From positions 44,647 to 108,646 of the forward strand of contig CAJNYU010004233.1 of NCBI GenBank assembly GCA_905331475.1: a DNA stretch of 64,000 bases, in the 5' to 3' direction. Origin of the DNA: Rotaria socialis. Taxonomy: Eukaryota > Rotifera > Eurotatoria > Philodinida > Philodinidae. Positions 63,777 through 64,000 of this stretch are shown here, one piece after another. The notes beneath the pieces were generated by a model. It had not been told where the DNA came from. It did no database searches and saw only the letters and a list, made by a program, of their open reading frames with translations. A program made the translations under genes and the position numbers. How positions within the stretch are numbered: position 1 is the first letter of the stretch; each line of letters opens with the position of its first letter.

Positions 63777-64000
63777 AATGCGATGCGAAGCATAGCATTT
63801 ATGTAGTTCGTCGCGAGTTTTTAATGCGATGCGAAGCAGGAAGCATTTCTGTTATGCGTCGCGAGTTTTTTTTTTTTCTTTTTTAATGCGATGCGAAGCA
63901 GAAGCATTTCTGTAGTCCGTCGCGAGTTTTTAATGCGATGCGAAGCAGAAGCATTTATGTTATCCGTCGCGAGTTTTTTTTTTTTATTTATTTTTTAATT
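63777..64000. repeat. Tandem array of GC-rich palindromic units
   Basis: Four copies of a unit of about 46 bp start at 63777, 63823, 63885 and 63932. Each begins AATGCGATGCGAAGCA, continues with AAGCATTT and ends CGTCGCGAG before a T-run. Units 2 and 4 are followed by longer T-runs, which explains the uneven spacing. Each unit has an inverted AATGC...GCATT pair and an inverted GCGA...TCGC pair, so single copies could fold into hairpins. The array reaches the window end and may continue. It is non-coding; the family is not known to me. Confidence 0.85.

Noticed and set aside
63777..64000. CRISPR-like array of repeats
   Set aside because: The host is eukaryotic, the units are joined by T-runs rather than unique spacers, and no cas genes are present.

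Overview
The window looks like nuclear DNA of a small invertebrate, most likely a bdelloid rotifer. This is an inference. What the sequence shows is strongly AT-rich DNA, protein genes split by mostly very short GT-AG introns (about 49-70 nt), clear animal orthologues (SHANK, WDR37, NF-YB, SGF11, a secreted frizzled-related protein, a ZIP-family protein), and among them genes of types more usual in bacteria, fungi or plants (a GH78 alpha-L-rhamnosidase, a laccase-like multicopper oxidase, an ADP-ribosylglycohydrolase). Such mixing is well known in bdelloids. All exon models here were joined by hand from splice signals and reading-frame continuity; the total coding length of each closes on a whole number of codons.

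Left part (1-22 kb). A 5'-incomplete lysine/asparagine-rich gene of unknown function (702-1929, +); a secreted FG-GAP/VCBS repeat protein (3455-2146, -); a secreted frizzled-related protein with CRD and NTR domains (5496-6520, +); an ADP-ribosylglycohydrolase, possibly with a lipid-anchored MGC start (8964-11536, +); a secreted multicopper oxidase (14134-12463, -); and a seven-exon GH78 rhamnosidase (21879-18592, -). Just 3' of the rhamnosidase lies a 126-bp element with 35-bp terminal inverted repeats. Several of these proteins are exported, which suggests functions in feeding, extracellular matrix or environmental chemistry.

Middle part (22-41 kb). A four-TM protein (26510-27261, +), a small basic secreted hypothetical protein (29041-28475, -), an endonuclease/exonuclease/phosphatase-fold hydrolase (31566-30552, -), a tRNA-Lys(CTT) (34118-34046, -), a ZIP-family protein that has lost most of its metal-binding residues yet is intact through four exons (35079-36225, +), and two chromatin/transcription genes lying only about 200 bp apart, NF-YB (37238-38786, +) and SGF11/ATXN7L3 of the SAGA deubiquitinase module (38990-40116, +).

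Right part (41-64 kb). An 18-exon SHANK scaffold gene (50603-41737, -; 1,155 aa predicted) with SPN, ankyrin, SH3 and PDZ domains but no SAM domain; one intron carries a 933-bp non-autonomous hAT-like transposon with a perfect 8-bp target duplication. A gene-poor 5.7-kb stretch follows, then WDR37 (56309-58635, +), a 167-bp hAT-like MITE with a perfect 8-bp target duplication, an FkbM-family methyltransferase with a membrane anchor (62426-61154, -), and a tandem repeat of GC-rich palindromic units that runs into the window end.

The most interesting items are the degenerate ZIP 'pseudotransporter', the SAM-less SHANK, the trio of hAT-like non-autonomous elements, and the terminal repeat array. 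I found no sign of a wholly new multi-gene system.
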